Below, one piece after another: positions 1-5,288 of a DNA stretch of 10,066 bases; positions within the stretch are counted from its first letter, which is position 1, and each line of letters starts with the position of its first letter. The notes beneath the pieces are model-generated. The model did no database searches, was not told the origin of the DNA, and was given only the letters and a program-made list of their open reading frames with translations. The DNA is from an uncultured bacterium (GTDB taxonomy: Bacteria > Cyanobacteriota > Vampirovibrionia > Gastranaerophilales > Gastranaerophilaceae), in assembly GCA_902782905.1 (NCBI GenBank), contig CACZPB010000034.1, positions 1 to 10,066 of the forward strand, given 5' to 3'. The position numbers and the translations under genes are program-made.

Positions 1-1
1 A

Positions 2-367
2 AAAAAACTTATTAATATAGAATACATTGCAACATTATGTTCATTTTTATTAATATTATCAGCTTATCAAATGAAAAATTATATTTTCATATCAGGGGTT
101 ATACTTACTATATGTTTGGCAATTTGTCTTTTTGTTATCTTTAATATCTATACAGTTTCAAAAATACACGAAAACACAAATGATTTTAACAGAGCAACAA
201 CATCTTCGACAAACACATTCTTTGGGGATTTTGCTTCCTTTTTCTTTCTGTTGTCGTTTAAATACCTTTATGATTTATGCGGAATAACAATAACGCTTGC
301 AACATTCTTCATATTATTTAGCGTTTTGCTTTTCCCGAGAAACAAATTCTTGAACAAATCTGTTTAG
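2..367 (+). CDS. 3' part of an unknown membrane protein, 5' end outside the window
   Basis: I do not recognise this protein. The frame is open from base 2 to a TAG at 365-367, about 121 codons without a stop, which is long for such AT-rich DNA. The first ATG (71) has no Shine-Dalgarno, and the codons before it also encode a hydrophobic stretch (around IEYIATLCSFLLILSAY). The real start therefore probably lies to the left of the window. I see three hydrophobic segments: one before the ATG, one in the first 28 residues after it (YIFISGVILTICLAICLF), and one near the end (DLCGITITLATFFILFSVLLF). A polar stretch with KIHENTNDFNR lies between the last two. This points to an inner-membrane protein. 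Its last 18 codons overlap the 3' end of the epimerase gene on the other strand. A chance open frame is possible but less likely. Confidence 0.5.
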   Translation, partial: KKLINIEYIATLCSFLLILSAYQMKNYIFISGVILTICLAICLFVIFNIYTVSKIHENTNDFNRATTSSTNTFFGDFASFFFLLSFKYLYDLCGITITLATFFILFSVLLFPRNKFLNKSV

Positions 368-1282
368 TCCATCTATAAATTTTATTTGTGGTTCATAACC
401 GAGTAAGTTTCGTGCTTTGGTGATATCTGCAAAAGTTCTGTTAACATCACCGTTTTGCGGTGGAAAGTGTTTGATGTTTGCATCTTTATTTAAAGCTTTT
501 TCAATATATTTCACCATGTCGTTTAAAATTATTGGTGAAGATGAGCCAAGGTTTATAATTTCAAATGGAGTTTTATTATAATTTATAGAAGCTATAATTC
601 CATTGATTATATCTTCGATGTGAGTATAATCTCTATATGTTGTTCCGTCACCATATATCGTAACCGTTTCGTTATTGAATATCTGTTTTGTAAATTTATG
701 TATTGCAAGATCCGGTCTTTGCCTTTTTCCGTAAACGGTAAAAAATCTGAGGCAAATAGCTTGAATTCCGTATTTTTCAGAATACTCTCTTATAGTTTTT
801 TCGCACATGAGTTTTGTTTGTGCATAAGGTGAAATCGGTTTTAGGTTTTCCAGCTTTTCGTTAAAAATTGGACTCTTACAGTTACCATATACAGAAGAAG
901 ATGAAGCAAAAACAAGCTTTTGGACTCCATATTTTGCCATAATTTTTAGTATGGTTTCGGTACCTTCTATATTAACGGACTTGTATTCTTCAGGAATTTC
1001 AAAAGATGTTCTAACTCCAGCTTTTGCCGCCAGATGTATAACGATATCAATATTATTTTCGCTAAAAATTTTATTTAAGAGCAAACTATCTCTAATGTCA
1101 CCTTTTATAAGCTGAAAATTAGGCTGTCCGTTTAATTCGGATAAATTTTCAAGCTTGACTTCTTCGGGATAGGTATTGTCAAAATTATCAAGTCCGATTA
1201 TTAAATTATTTTTGTCAATTGAAAGCTTATCGGCAAGATTCGAACCGATAAATCCGGCGCAGCCTGTTATAAGTATATTCAT
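314..1282 (-). CDS. NAD-dependent sugar-nucleotide epimerase (UDP-glucuronate/UDP-glucose 4-epimerase type)
   Basis: Extended short-chain dehydrogenase/reductase, 322 aa. It should invert C4 of a UDP-hexose or UDP-hexuronic acid in the cytoplasm, supplying precursors for LPS, capsule or other surface glycans. Visible motifs are the Rossmann glycine motif TGCAGFIG (residues 6-13), an NAD-ribose acidic residue in LDNFD (31-35), IHLAAKAGVR (82-91), FASSSSVYG with the catalytic Ser (125-133), and the catalytic SPYAQTK with Tyr153 and Lys157. Also present are LRFFTVYGKRQRPD (178-191), GDGTTYRDYTHIEDI and a C-terminal GDVNRTFADITKARNLLGY. The RQRPD-type motif and the last motif are typical of UDP-glucuronate 4-epimerases (CapI/LspL-like), but the substrate cannot be fixed from sequence. 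Length is near the family norm. The ATG is 22 nt after the bioB stop and lacks a Shine-Dalgarno; an extended -10 box lies 7 nt upstream (see promoter entry). Confidence 0.9.
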   Translation of the reverse strand: MNILITGCAGFIGSNLADKLSIDKNNLIIGLDNFDNTYPEEVKLENLSELNGQPNFQLIKGDIRDSLLLNKIFSENNIDIVIHLAAKAGVRTSFEIPEEYKSVNIEGTETILKIMAKYGVQKLVFASSSSVYGNCKSPIFNEKLENLKPISPYAQTKLMCEKTIREYSEKYGIQAICLRFFTVYGKRQRPDLAIHKFTKQIFNNETVTIYGDGTTYRDYTHIEDIINGIIASINYNKTPFEIINLGSSSPIILNDMVKYIEKALNKDANIKHFPPQNGDVNRTFADITKARNLLGYEPQIKFIDGLNRFVQEFVSREKQNAK

Positions 1283-1289
1283 ACCAATT

Positions 1290-1318
1290 ATTATACCAAA
1301 CTAACTATGCCATAACAA
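1290..1318 (-). promoter_or_regulatory. Candidate promoter for the epimerase gene, implying a leaderless mRNA
   Basis: On the minus strand, TTGTTA (1313-1318) is followed after 17 bp by a perfect TATAAT (1290-1295), preceded by TGG, an extended -10. The -35 part lies inside the last codons of bioB. Only 7 nt separate the -10 from the epimerase ATG, so transcription starting 6-8 nt downstream would begin at or next to the start codon. No Shine-Dalgarno is present, which agrees with leaderless initiation. Co-transcription with bioB is not excluded. Confidence 0.55.
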
Positions 1319-2234
1319 GGTCAAGTTCTTTGAGCATCTGTTTGTCTTCTTCTGCTTTAGAGCCGCATGTTGTCAAGTAGTTCCCGACAAGAACAGAATT
1401 TATACCTGCAATGAGCCCCATTTTCTGGTTGAATTTGCTGAGTCTTGTTGTTCTGCCGCCGGCGTATCTTAATAATGCTTTTGGAAGTGCAATCCTAAAA
1501 ATGCATATTGTTTTCAATATTTCTTCTTCGTCAATTTTGTCCTCGTATCCTTCAAGCGGCGTTCCTTCTATTGGGTTTAAGAAGTTTATTGGCACAGTTT
1601 TGGGATTAAGCTCTCTAAGAGAAAGCGCCATATCAACTCTGTCTTCTCTTGTTTCACCCATTCCGATAATTACACCGCAGCAAGCTTCCATTCCATATTT
1701 TTGTATCATTTTTACAGTATTTACTCTGTCTTGGAATTTGTGAGTTGTGCAAATGTGACTGTGATAGTTTTCTGAGGTGTTGATATTGTGGTTAAACCTC
1801 TCAACTCCAGCTTCCTTAATTTGTTTCACTTGTTCTTCAGATAAAAGTCCCAGTGATGCACAGCAGTGTAAATCAGGAATTGCTGCAACTTCTCTAATCA
1901 TCTCTAATATTTTTTCAAAATCTTTTCCTGTAGGAACTCTGCCGGATGTTACTATGCAAAAACGAGTTGCGCCATTTTCTTTTGCGCTAAGTGCAGCTTT
2001 TTTTACTGTTTCTACGTCTAAAAGCGGGTGGCACTCAATTTTTGCGTGATTGTGTTTTGATTGAGCACAATATTTACAGTTTTCTGAGCATTCTCCGGTT
2101 TTTGCTGAAATGATACTGCAAGCTTCAACTGTGTTATCAAAGTTATCCAATGTGATTTTATGTGAAATATCAATTAATTCTTCAAGCGGTTTTTCGTACA
2201 GCTTTAATAAATCTTCTCTAGTGTAATTTTCCAT
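1305..2234 (-). CDS. bioB: Biotin synthase BioB
   Basis: Radical SAM enzyme, 309 aa, that inserts sulfur into dethiobiotin to form biotin, the last step of biotin synthesis, in the cytoplasm. The SAM-binding [4Fe-4S] motif is ECSENCKYCAQS, with Cys49, Cys53 and Cys56. BioB signatures follow: FCIVTSGRVP, LHCCASLGLLSEEQ, FNHNINTSENYHSHICTTHKFQDRV, ACCGVIIGMGET, PINFLNPIEGTPLE and LRYAGGRTTRL. The Cys residues in these blocks and the Arg of the last block correspond to positions known in the family to hold the sacrificial [2Fe-2S] cluster. The C-terminus contains AGINSVLVGNYLTT, also typical. It is slightly shorter than the E. coli enzyme but complete. The ATG is preceded by GAGGAG (2241-2246) at a 6-nt spacing. 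No other biotin gene is in the window, so the pathway must be completed elsewhere or dethiobiotin obtained otherwise. Confidence 0.97.
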   Translation of the reverse strand: MENYTREDLLKLYEKPLEELIDISHKITLDNFDNTVEACSIISAKTGECSENCKYCAQSKHNHAKIECHPLLDVETVKKAALSAKENGATRFCIVTSGRVPTGKDFEKILEMIREVAAIPDLHCCASLGLLSEEQVKQIKEAGVERFNHNINTSENYHSHICTTHKFQDRVNTVKMIQKYGMEACCGVIIGMGETREDRVDMALSLRELNPKTVPINFLNPIEGTPLEGYEDKIDEEEILKTICIFRIALPKALLRYAGGRTTRLSKFNQKMGLIAGINSVLVGNYLTTCGSKAEEDKQMLKELDLVMA

Positions 2235-2268
2235 ATCCTTCTCCTCATCATATTTCGGTTATACAAAA

Positions 2269-2277
2269 ATTTTATCA
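2269..2277 (-). promoter_or_regulatory. Possible extended -10 element for bioB
   Basis: On the minus strand the 9 bases read TGATAAAAT, that is TG-n-TAAAAT, five of six matches to the -10 consensus with the extended TG. No convincing -35 lies 17 bp upstream. It would give a leader of about 27 nt carrying the GAGGAG Shine-Dalgarno. I looked for a BirA-type operator here and did not find a complete one. Confidence 0.35.
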
Positions 2278-2320
2278 CAAAAAAAGAAAGTTATTATTGT
2301 TAAGTTTATTTGCGGATTTG

Positions 2321-2348
2321 TGGACAAACGCGCAAAAAATGTTAAAAT
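2321..2348 (+). promoter_or_regulatory. Strong candidate promoter for the 92-aa Met-rich gene
   Basis: TGGACA (2321-2326, five of six to the -35 consensus), a 16-bp spacer and TAAAAT (2343-2348, five of six), preceded by TGT as an extended -10. The predicted start near 2355 gives a leader of about 20 nt that holds the GGAG Shine-Dalgarno. It is divergent from the bioB promoter within the same 142-bp gap. Seen by eye, not scored. Confidence 0.6.
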
Positions 2349-2376
2349 GAGAATGTAGTGAAGGATTGGAGAAAAT

Positions 2377-2655
2377 ATGTCAGCAATTACGGCTCTATCT
2401 ATGGCAAATTATACAATAATGAAGAATAATGCCTTGTATGGAATGATGAGTAACAATAATGCGCGTATGGGACTTCTATCATCCCCGCTCGGCAATGTAA
2501 GCTTTGGTTCTTTGGGTGCGCTTTCGGCTATGGATACTCAAATGGAGCTTGAGAGTATTAACTGTAGTGTTCAGTACCAAATGGCAAAAGCAATGCTTGA
2601 AAGTCTAAAAAAACTACAAAAAGAAGAAACAAAGAAATTTAATATTTTTGCTTAA
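2377..2655 (+). CDS. Small Met-rich protein of unknown function
   Basis: I do not recognise this 92-aa protein. The first half is rich in Met, Asn, Ser and Gly (motifs MMSNNNARMG and VSFGSLGALSAMDTQ) and looks flexible. The second half, about residues 52-86, is a likely amphipathic helix (MELESINCSVQYQMAKAM, then ESLKKLQKEETKK). Ten of 92 residues are Met. There is no signal peptide or convincing membrane segment. The start is well supported: GGAG at 2368-2371 with a 5-nt spacer and a good promoter just upstream. It stands between divergent bioB and a GT9 gene, and neither suggests its job. The overall shape (helical tail after a low-complexity head) recalls small motility or secretion-associated proteins, but nothing specific supports that. 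It is very probably a real gene because start signals, reading frame and compact spacing agree. Confidence 0.7.
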   Translation: MSAITALSMANYTIMKNNALYGMMSNNNARMGLLSSPLGNVSFGSLGALSAMDTQMELESINCSVQYQMAKAMLESLKKLQKEETKKFNIFA

Positions 2656-2662
2656 GCAGATT

Positions 2663-2691
2663 TTGTTCATTTATGTGAGTTGTGCTATTCT
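2663..2691 (+). promoter_or_regulatory. Possible promoter for the GT9 gene, near-leaderless
   Basis: TTGTTC (2663-2668), a 17-bp spacer and TATTCT (2686-2691) preceded by TGC, an extended -10. The -10 ends 6 nt before the ATG at 2698, and no Shine-Dalgarno lies between. The -35 matches only TTG and the -10 four of six, so this is weaker than the epimerase case, but the geometry is the same. Read-through from the upstream gene is the alternative. Confidence 0.4.
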
Positions 2692-2697
2692 TGAAAT

Positions 2698-3744
2698 ATG
2701 GAAAGAAAAAAGGTTTTACTCATAAAGCTTTCTTCGCTCGGAGATGTGATTTTCAATATACCGCTTGCTTATGCACTAAAAGATGCGGGATATGAAGTTA
2801 GCTGGCTTGTATCGGAAAAGGGCTATGACATTATAAAAAATAACCCTTGTGTAGATAAAGCCATATTGGCGCCGATTTTCAGTTGGAGAAAAAGGGGTTT
2901 TTCAATCCGTAATATAGTAGAATTTTGGTCATTAATAAGACAACTTCGTGCAGAAAAATATGATATTTCGATTGATGCACAAATGATGTTCAAAAGTCTT
3001 TTCTTTAATATGTTATGCGGAGCAAGAAGAAGAATAACGTCTAAAAAGGCTAAAGAGTTTGCCGTGCTTGGCGCAAATGAGCTTGTTGAAGGAATTTCAT
3101 ATTCTCCCAATTGTTCAATAGTTTTGAACTACCTTAAATTCGCAGAGTATTTGGGGATAAATACAGCTGAAATAAAGACATCACTACCCAATAGAACAAA
3201 AGAGGTCGTTTTGAAAATCAATGAACTTTTAAAGGATATAGATTTATCAAAACCAACTGTAATAGTGGCTCCTGCAACTACATGGGAAAATAAGCATTGG
3301 GATATAGAGAATTGGAAGATGGTGGTTAATAAGCTTTCAGAGAGCGCCAGTATAGTTTTTTCGGGTGGCGAAAAAGATGAAGAGCTTGTTGAAAAAATTA
3401 ATAACAAACGTTTTTTGAATTTGGCAGGAAAAACAAATTTAATGGAACTTATTGAGCTGTTTTCAAGGGCAGATGTCGTAATTTCTCCGGATAGCGGGAG
3501 TGCGCATCTTGCATGGGCTTTGAACAAACCGGCTGTTATAACGATATTTACTTGTACTCCTGAAAAAGTTTTGGCTCCAATCGGTGATGAAGGGAAATAT
3601 ATAGCAGTTTCAGGCGAGCTCTCTTGCAGACCTTGTTTTAAGAAAAAGTGCAAACTAAGAAATGATAAAAACCTTTGCACAAAACTTCCCGAACCGGAAG
3701 AAGTTGTTGAAGTAGCTAATAAGATTTTTAGCAATAAAAAATAG
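2698..3744 (+). CDS. Glycosyltransferase family 9 protein, heptosyltransferase-like (LPS core)
   Basis: A 348-aa GT-B fold enzyme of the GT9/heptosyltransferase family, which transfers heptose from an ADP-activated donor onto the LPS inner core at the cytoplasmic face of the inner membrane. The N-terminus KVLLIKLSSLGDVIFNIPLA carries the SLGDV acceptor-side motif with Asp16, as in WaaC/WaaF. The C-terminal half has VIVAPATTWENKHWDIENW (about 188-206), the strand-loop IVFSGGEKDE (219-228), and the donor-site motif SPDSGSAHLAWALNKPAV (263-280), the family's usual D-[TS]-G-x-x-H block. Near the end four Cys are spaced C310-x2-C313-x4-C318-x8-C327, as in many GT9 members. Length fits the family. 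The exact sugar is not predictable. There is no Shine-Dalgarno; a terminator hairpin begins at the stop codon. The start at 2698 places the SLGDV motif at the normal distance from the N-terminus. Confidence 0.88.
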   Translation: MERKKVLLIKLSSLGDVIFNIPLAYALKDAGYEVSWLVSEKGYDIIKNNPCVDKAILAPIFSWRKRGFSIRNIVEFWSLIRQLRAEKYDISIDAQMMFKSLFFNMLCGARRRITSKKAKEFAVLGANELVEGISYSPNCSIVLNYLKFAEYLGINTAEIKTSLPNRTKEVVLKINELLKDIDLSKPTVIVAPATTWENKHWDIENWKMVVNKLSESASIVFSGGEKDEELVEKINNKRFLNLAGKTNLMELIELFSRADVVISPDSGSAHLAWALNKPAVITIFTCTPEKVLAPIGDEGKYIAVSGELSCRPCFKKKCKLRNDKNLCTKLPEPEEVVEVANKIFSNKK

Positions 3745-3766
3745 AAAGGGCCTCGTCGGCCCTTTC
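3744..3766 (+). terminator. Rho-independent-type terminator hairpin after the GT9 gene
   Basis: A perfect 9-bp stem, GAAAGGGCC (3744-3752) and GGCCCTTTC (3758-3766), with a 5-nt loop TCGTC. It starts at the last base of the stop codon. The bases after it (CATTCTTTGATG) are only moderately T-rich, so termination may be incomplete. The A-run before it could serve as a T-run for the opposite strand. Confidence 0.7.
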
Positions 3767-3894
3767 CATTCTTTGATGAACTTAAGTGCAGCATTGTTAA
3801 CTGCTAATATTATTATTACCGATTTTTTCTCTTTTTCAACCCCTATTTTAAGTAAATTTTTGTAACAAGATTAGTGTACTTTATTCAACAAACC

Positions 3895-3923
3895 TTAACA
3901 AATCAAAGAATTTGTGGTAATAT
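3895..3923 (+). promoter_or_regulatory. Candidate promoter of the NTNFKG gene
   Basis: TTAACA (3895-3900, five of six), a 17-bp spacer and TAATAT (3918-3923, four of six) preceded by TGG, an extended -10. The start would be near 3930, giving a leader of about 66 nt before the ATG at 3996. The 251-bp gap (3745-3995) that contains this promoter otherwise holds the GT9 terminator and several inverted repeats. I see no small gene in it. Confidence 0.5.
3898..3915. promoter_or_regulatory. Operator-like palindrome in the promoter spacer
   Basis: ACAAAT (3898-3903) and ATTTGT (3910-3915) form a perfect 6-bp inverted repeat separated by 6 bp. It lies almost entirely between the -35 and -10 of the promoter above, the usual place for a dimeric repressor site. 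No regulator can be named from the sequence. In AT-rich DNA such short palindromes also arise by chance. Confidence 0.35.
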
Positions 3924-3941
3924 ACTTTTTATATCTGCATC

Positions 3942-3961
3942 TGATATAAGTGTACATATCA
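3942..3961. repeat. Inverted repeat TGATAT-N8-ATATCA in the leader of the NTNFKG gene
   Basis: Perfect 6-bp arms (3942-3947 and 3956-3961) with an 8-bp spacer, a little downstream of the predicted transcription start. It could be a protein-binding site or a weak hairpin in the leader. Its right arm overlaps the next inverted repeat by four bases, so the two RNA structures would exclude each other. Confidence 0.35.
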
Positions 3962-3982
3962 CAAGCTCAAGCTTTTTGTGAT
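3958..3982 (+). repeat. Hairpin directly in front of the NTNFKG gene's Shine-Dalgarno
   Basis: ATCACAA (3958-3964) pairs perfectly with TTGTGAT (3976-3982), and an inner GC/GC pair closes a TCAA tetraloop with a 3-nt T bulge on the right side. The structure ends one base before the GGAGGT Shine-Dalgarno (3983-3988). It could affect ribosome access or be a duplex binding site. Confidence 0.4.
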
Positions 3983-3995
3983 GGAGGTTTTGTGT

Positions 3996-4823
3996 ATGAA
4001 TATTCACTCAGTTACCAACACAAATTTTAAGGGTATTTTCACCGACAAGAGGTGGCACAATATGGGGAATTGGAAAATGGAGTATGCACCATATTCTTGG
4101 GAAAGCGGAAATACATCTCGCATGGCACCCAAAGAAAAGGTAGATATCTTTGCTTCCTCGCTTCCCGATAATGAAGAATTTTATAAAGTAAAATCAAAGA
4201 ATTATTCAAGACTTTATGAGTCGTCAGAAGATATTATGGGGACAGTATCTTATTACCGTGATTTTGTAAAAAATGATATGGGTAAAGAGATAACTTTGCT
4301 TCCGGCTATGGACAGAGAAACTTCATTAGATACTTTAAGAAGAAAGCTTGAAAATTTTATGCTTATGAAAAAAAATTATGGAAAACAAATTCAAGAAAAT
4401 ATTGAAAAGTATTTGGAAAAAATAAAAGATAGCAAACTTTTGTCACAAGAAAGTTTAGATAGCGTCATAGCTGAGTCTGAAAAGATATATAATTCAACAA
4501 AAGATTACGCAAAATTAAGAGATTCTATGGATGAATTAAGAATACAAATTGAGATAGCAAAGCATGAAGCAGCAACATTGAGAGATGCTAAAACCTCAGA
4601 TAAATTGATAGATATTAGCAGACGAGATATATTTGACCCTAATAAACCCCTGTGGGACGCATTGCAAGACAAAAAGAACTCTCTCGGGAAACTTGTCGCC
4701 TTGCCTCATAAATCAATATCTGTAGAACACCTTATAAGTGATGCAGGAATAAAATTAACAGATCCGGATTTTGCATTAAAGACAATTAAGTATGTAGATA
4801 AATTAATCGAAAAACGTATCTAA
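3996..4823 (+). CDS. Unknown 275-aa helical protein with N-terminal NTNFKG motif
   Basis: I do not recognise a domain. Translation from ATG 3996 is chosen because GGAGGT (3983-3988) sits 7 nt before it; the in-frame GTG 3978 and ATG 3981 lie on or before that site and add only MMEVLC. The N-terminus is MNIHSVTNTNFKGIF. I associate short N-terminal 'NFKG' tags with many uncharacterised Gastranaerophilales proteins (impression, unverified). Residues 18-45 are rich in Trp and aromatics, with no signal peptide. About residues 107-210 are predicted helical and charged, probably a coiled coil (blocks KLENFMLMKKNYGKQIQENI, KYLEKIKDSKL, DELRIQIEIAKHEAATLRD). The C-terminal 60 residues (from IFDPNKPLW) look like a small globular or helical end. 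There are no catalytic motifs that I can see. It appears monocistronic: its own promoter region precedes it and a strong hairpin follows. Confidence 0.8.
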   Translation: MNIHSVTNTNFKGIFTDKRWHNMGNWKMEYAPYSWESGNTSRMAPKEKVDIFASSLPDNEEFYKVKSKNYSRLYESSEDIMGTVSYYRDFVKNDMGKEITLLPAMDRETSLDTLRRKLENFMLMKKNYGKQIQENIEKYLEKIKDSKLLSQESLDSVIAESEKIYNSTKDYAKLRDSMDELRIQIEIAKHEAATLRDAKTSDKLIDISRRDIFDPNKPLWDALQDKKNSLGKLVALPHKSISVEHLISDAGIKLTDPDFALKTIKYVDKLIEKRI

Positions 4824-4840
4824 AAGGGGAATATATAAAG

Positions 4841-4878
4841 AATAAAAACCTTCTAAAATATTTTAGGAGGTTTTTATT
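4841..4878 (+). promoter_or_regulatory. 38-nt near-perfect palindrome: terminator-like hairpin that sequesters the thioredoxin Shine-Dalgarno
   Basis: The left arm AATAAAAACCTTCTAAAAT (4841-4859) pairs along its whole length with ATTTTAGGAGGTTTTTATT (4860-4878). The one irregularity is T4852-G4867, which in RNA is a G-U wobble. The arms are contiguous, so the real loop is about the central four bases. The right arm contains AGGAGG (4865-4870), 8 nt before the thioredoxin ATG at 4879, so in the folded RNA the ribosome site is fully paired. The A-run on the left and T-run on the right give it the shape of an intrinsic terminator for the upstream gene. It may be a terminator, a translational switch, or both. 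Confidence 0.75.
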
Positions 4879-5178
4879 ATGCTAAAAGAGTTAAATTCAA
4901 AAAATTTCGAAGAAGAAATAAAAAGCGGACTAAAGCTTGTAGAGTTTTATACGGAGTGGTGCGGATATTGCAAAAAACAACATCCTGAGCTTGAAGAACT
5001 TGGTAAAGTATGGATAGGCCAGCTTGATGCAGATATAAATCCGGATATTGCGGCGAAGTATAATGTAAATGCTTTTCCTACTTTTATAATATTTAAAGAT
5101 GGCAATAATATAGAGCGTTTTAGCGGATTTCGCAAAAAAGAAGATATAATGCAGAGAATTATAAAGCATCTAAAGTGA
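4879..5178 (+). CDS. Small thioredoxin-family protein with CGYC active site
   Basis: A 99-aa single-domain thioredoxin fold, shorter than the usual 105-110 aa, with no signal peptide and therefore probably a cytoplasmic disulfide reductase. The redox motif is EWCGYC, with Cys28 and Cys31; classical thioredoxins have CGPC. The cis-proline is in NVNAFPTFIIF (Pro67). The buried acidic residue that is Asp26 in E. coli thioredoxin is Glu22 here (VEFYTEW). DADINPDIAAKYNV is the normal helix-strand connection before the cis-Pro. The end, GFRKKEDIMQRIIKHL, is the usual last helix. The Tyr between the cysteines should change redox potential and partner range, so a role as a specific reductase or weak oxidase is possible. 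The start has an ideal AGGAGG Shine-Dalgarno, buried in the palindrome just upstream. A T-run follows the stop. Confidence 0.9.
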   Translation: MLKELNSKNFEEEIKSGLKLVEFYTEWCGYCKKQHPELEELGKVWIGQLDADINPDIAAKYNVNAFPTFIIFKDGNNIERFSGFRKKEDIMQRIIKHLK

Positions 5179-5206
5179 TTTTTGTTTTCTAGCAAAAATT
5201 TTTTTT
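5178..5206 (+). terminator. Weak terminator candidate after the thioredoxin gene
   Basis: ATTTTTG (5178-5184) pairs with CAAAAAT (5193-5199) across an 8-nt loop, with T bases running on to 5206. The T-run (5199-5206, eight bases) is strong but the stem has a single G-C pair, so efficiency is doubtful. Confidence 0.4.
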
Positions 5207-5212
5207 CTAAAT

Positions 5213-5244
5213 TTGATATTCCCAAAAGAATAATGTAGTATAAT
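5213..5244 (+). promoter_or_regulatory. Possible promoter for the S41 protease-recJ pair
   Basis: A perfect TATAAT at 5239-5244. The best -35-like hexamer, TTGATA (5213-5218), is 20 bp away, longer than the usual 16-18, so the -35 assignment is uncertain. The predicted start near 5251 leaves a leader of about 38 nt holding the AGGAGGAG Shine-Dalgarno. Confidence 0.4.
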
Positions 5245-5288
5245 AGAAAGAGCGCTTTTTGATTTTATTCAGGAGGAGTACAGATTTA

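Noticed and set aside
292..325. Inverted repeat AACGC / GCGTT near the end of the epimerase gene as a terminator
   Set aside because: Five-base arms with a 24-nt loop and no adjacent T-run on either strand.
620..832. Open frame on the + strand inside the epimerase gene, and similar antisense frames at 1411-1743, 1777-2049, 2823-3110, 3129-3794, 4930-5225, 5582-5980, 6436-6705, 7355-7561, 7738-8142 and 8485-8727
   Set aside because: Each lies opposite or within a gene with clear family motifs, has no ribosome site I can see, and gives a protein with no recognisable pattern. They are shadows.
2251..2310. BirA-type operator in front of bioB (TTGTATAACC-like half site on the minus strand, TTGTTAAG on the plus strand)
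   Set aside because: Neither half site matches well (an inserted base in the first), and no matching inverted half follows at 14-16 bp in either case.
3873..3955. Direct repeat AGTGTAC at 3873-3879 and 3949-3955
   Set aside because: Only seven bases, two copies, 76 bp apart. It is too short to separate from chance, though it lies in the regulated-looking gap.
3978..3995. Upstream starts GTG 3978 / ATG 3981 for the NTNFKG protein
   Set aside because: They overlap or precede the GGAGGT site, which is ideally spaced for ATG 3996.
5259..5288. TTG 5259 as start of the S41 protease
   Set aside because: It would put the AGGAGG site inside the coding region and add a charged stretch before a clean signal peptide that begins at ATG 5289.
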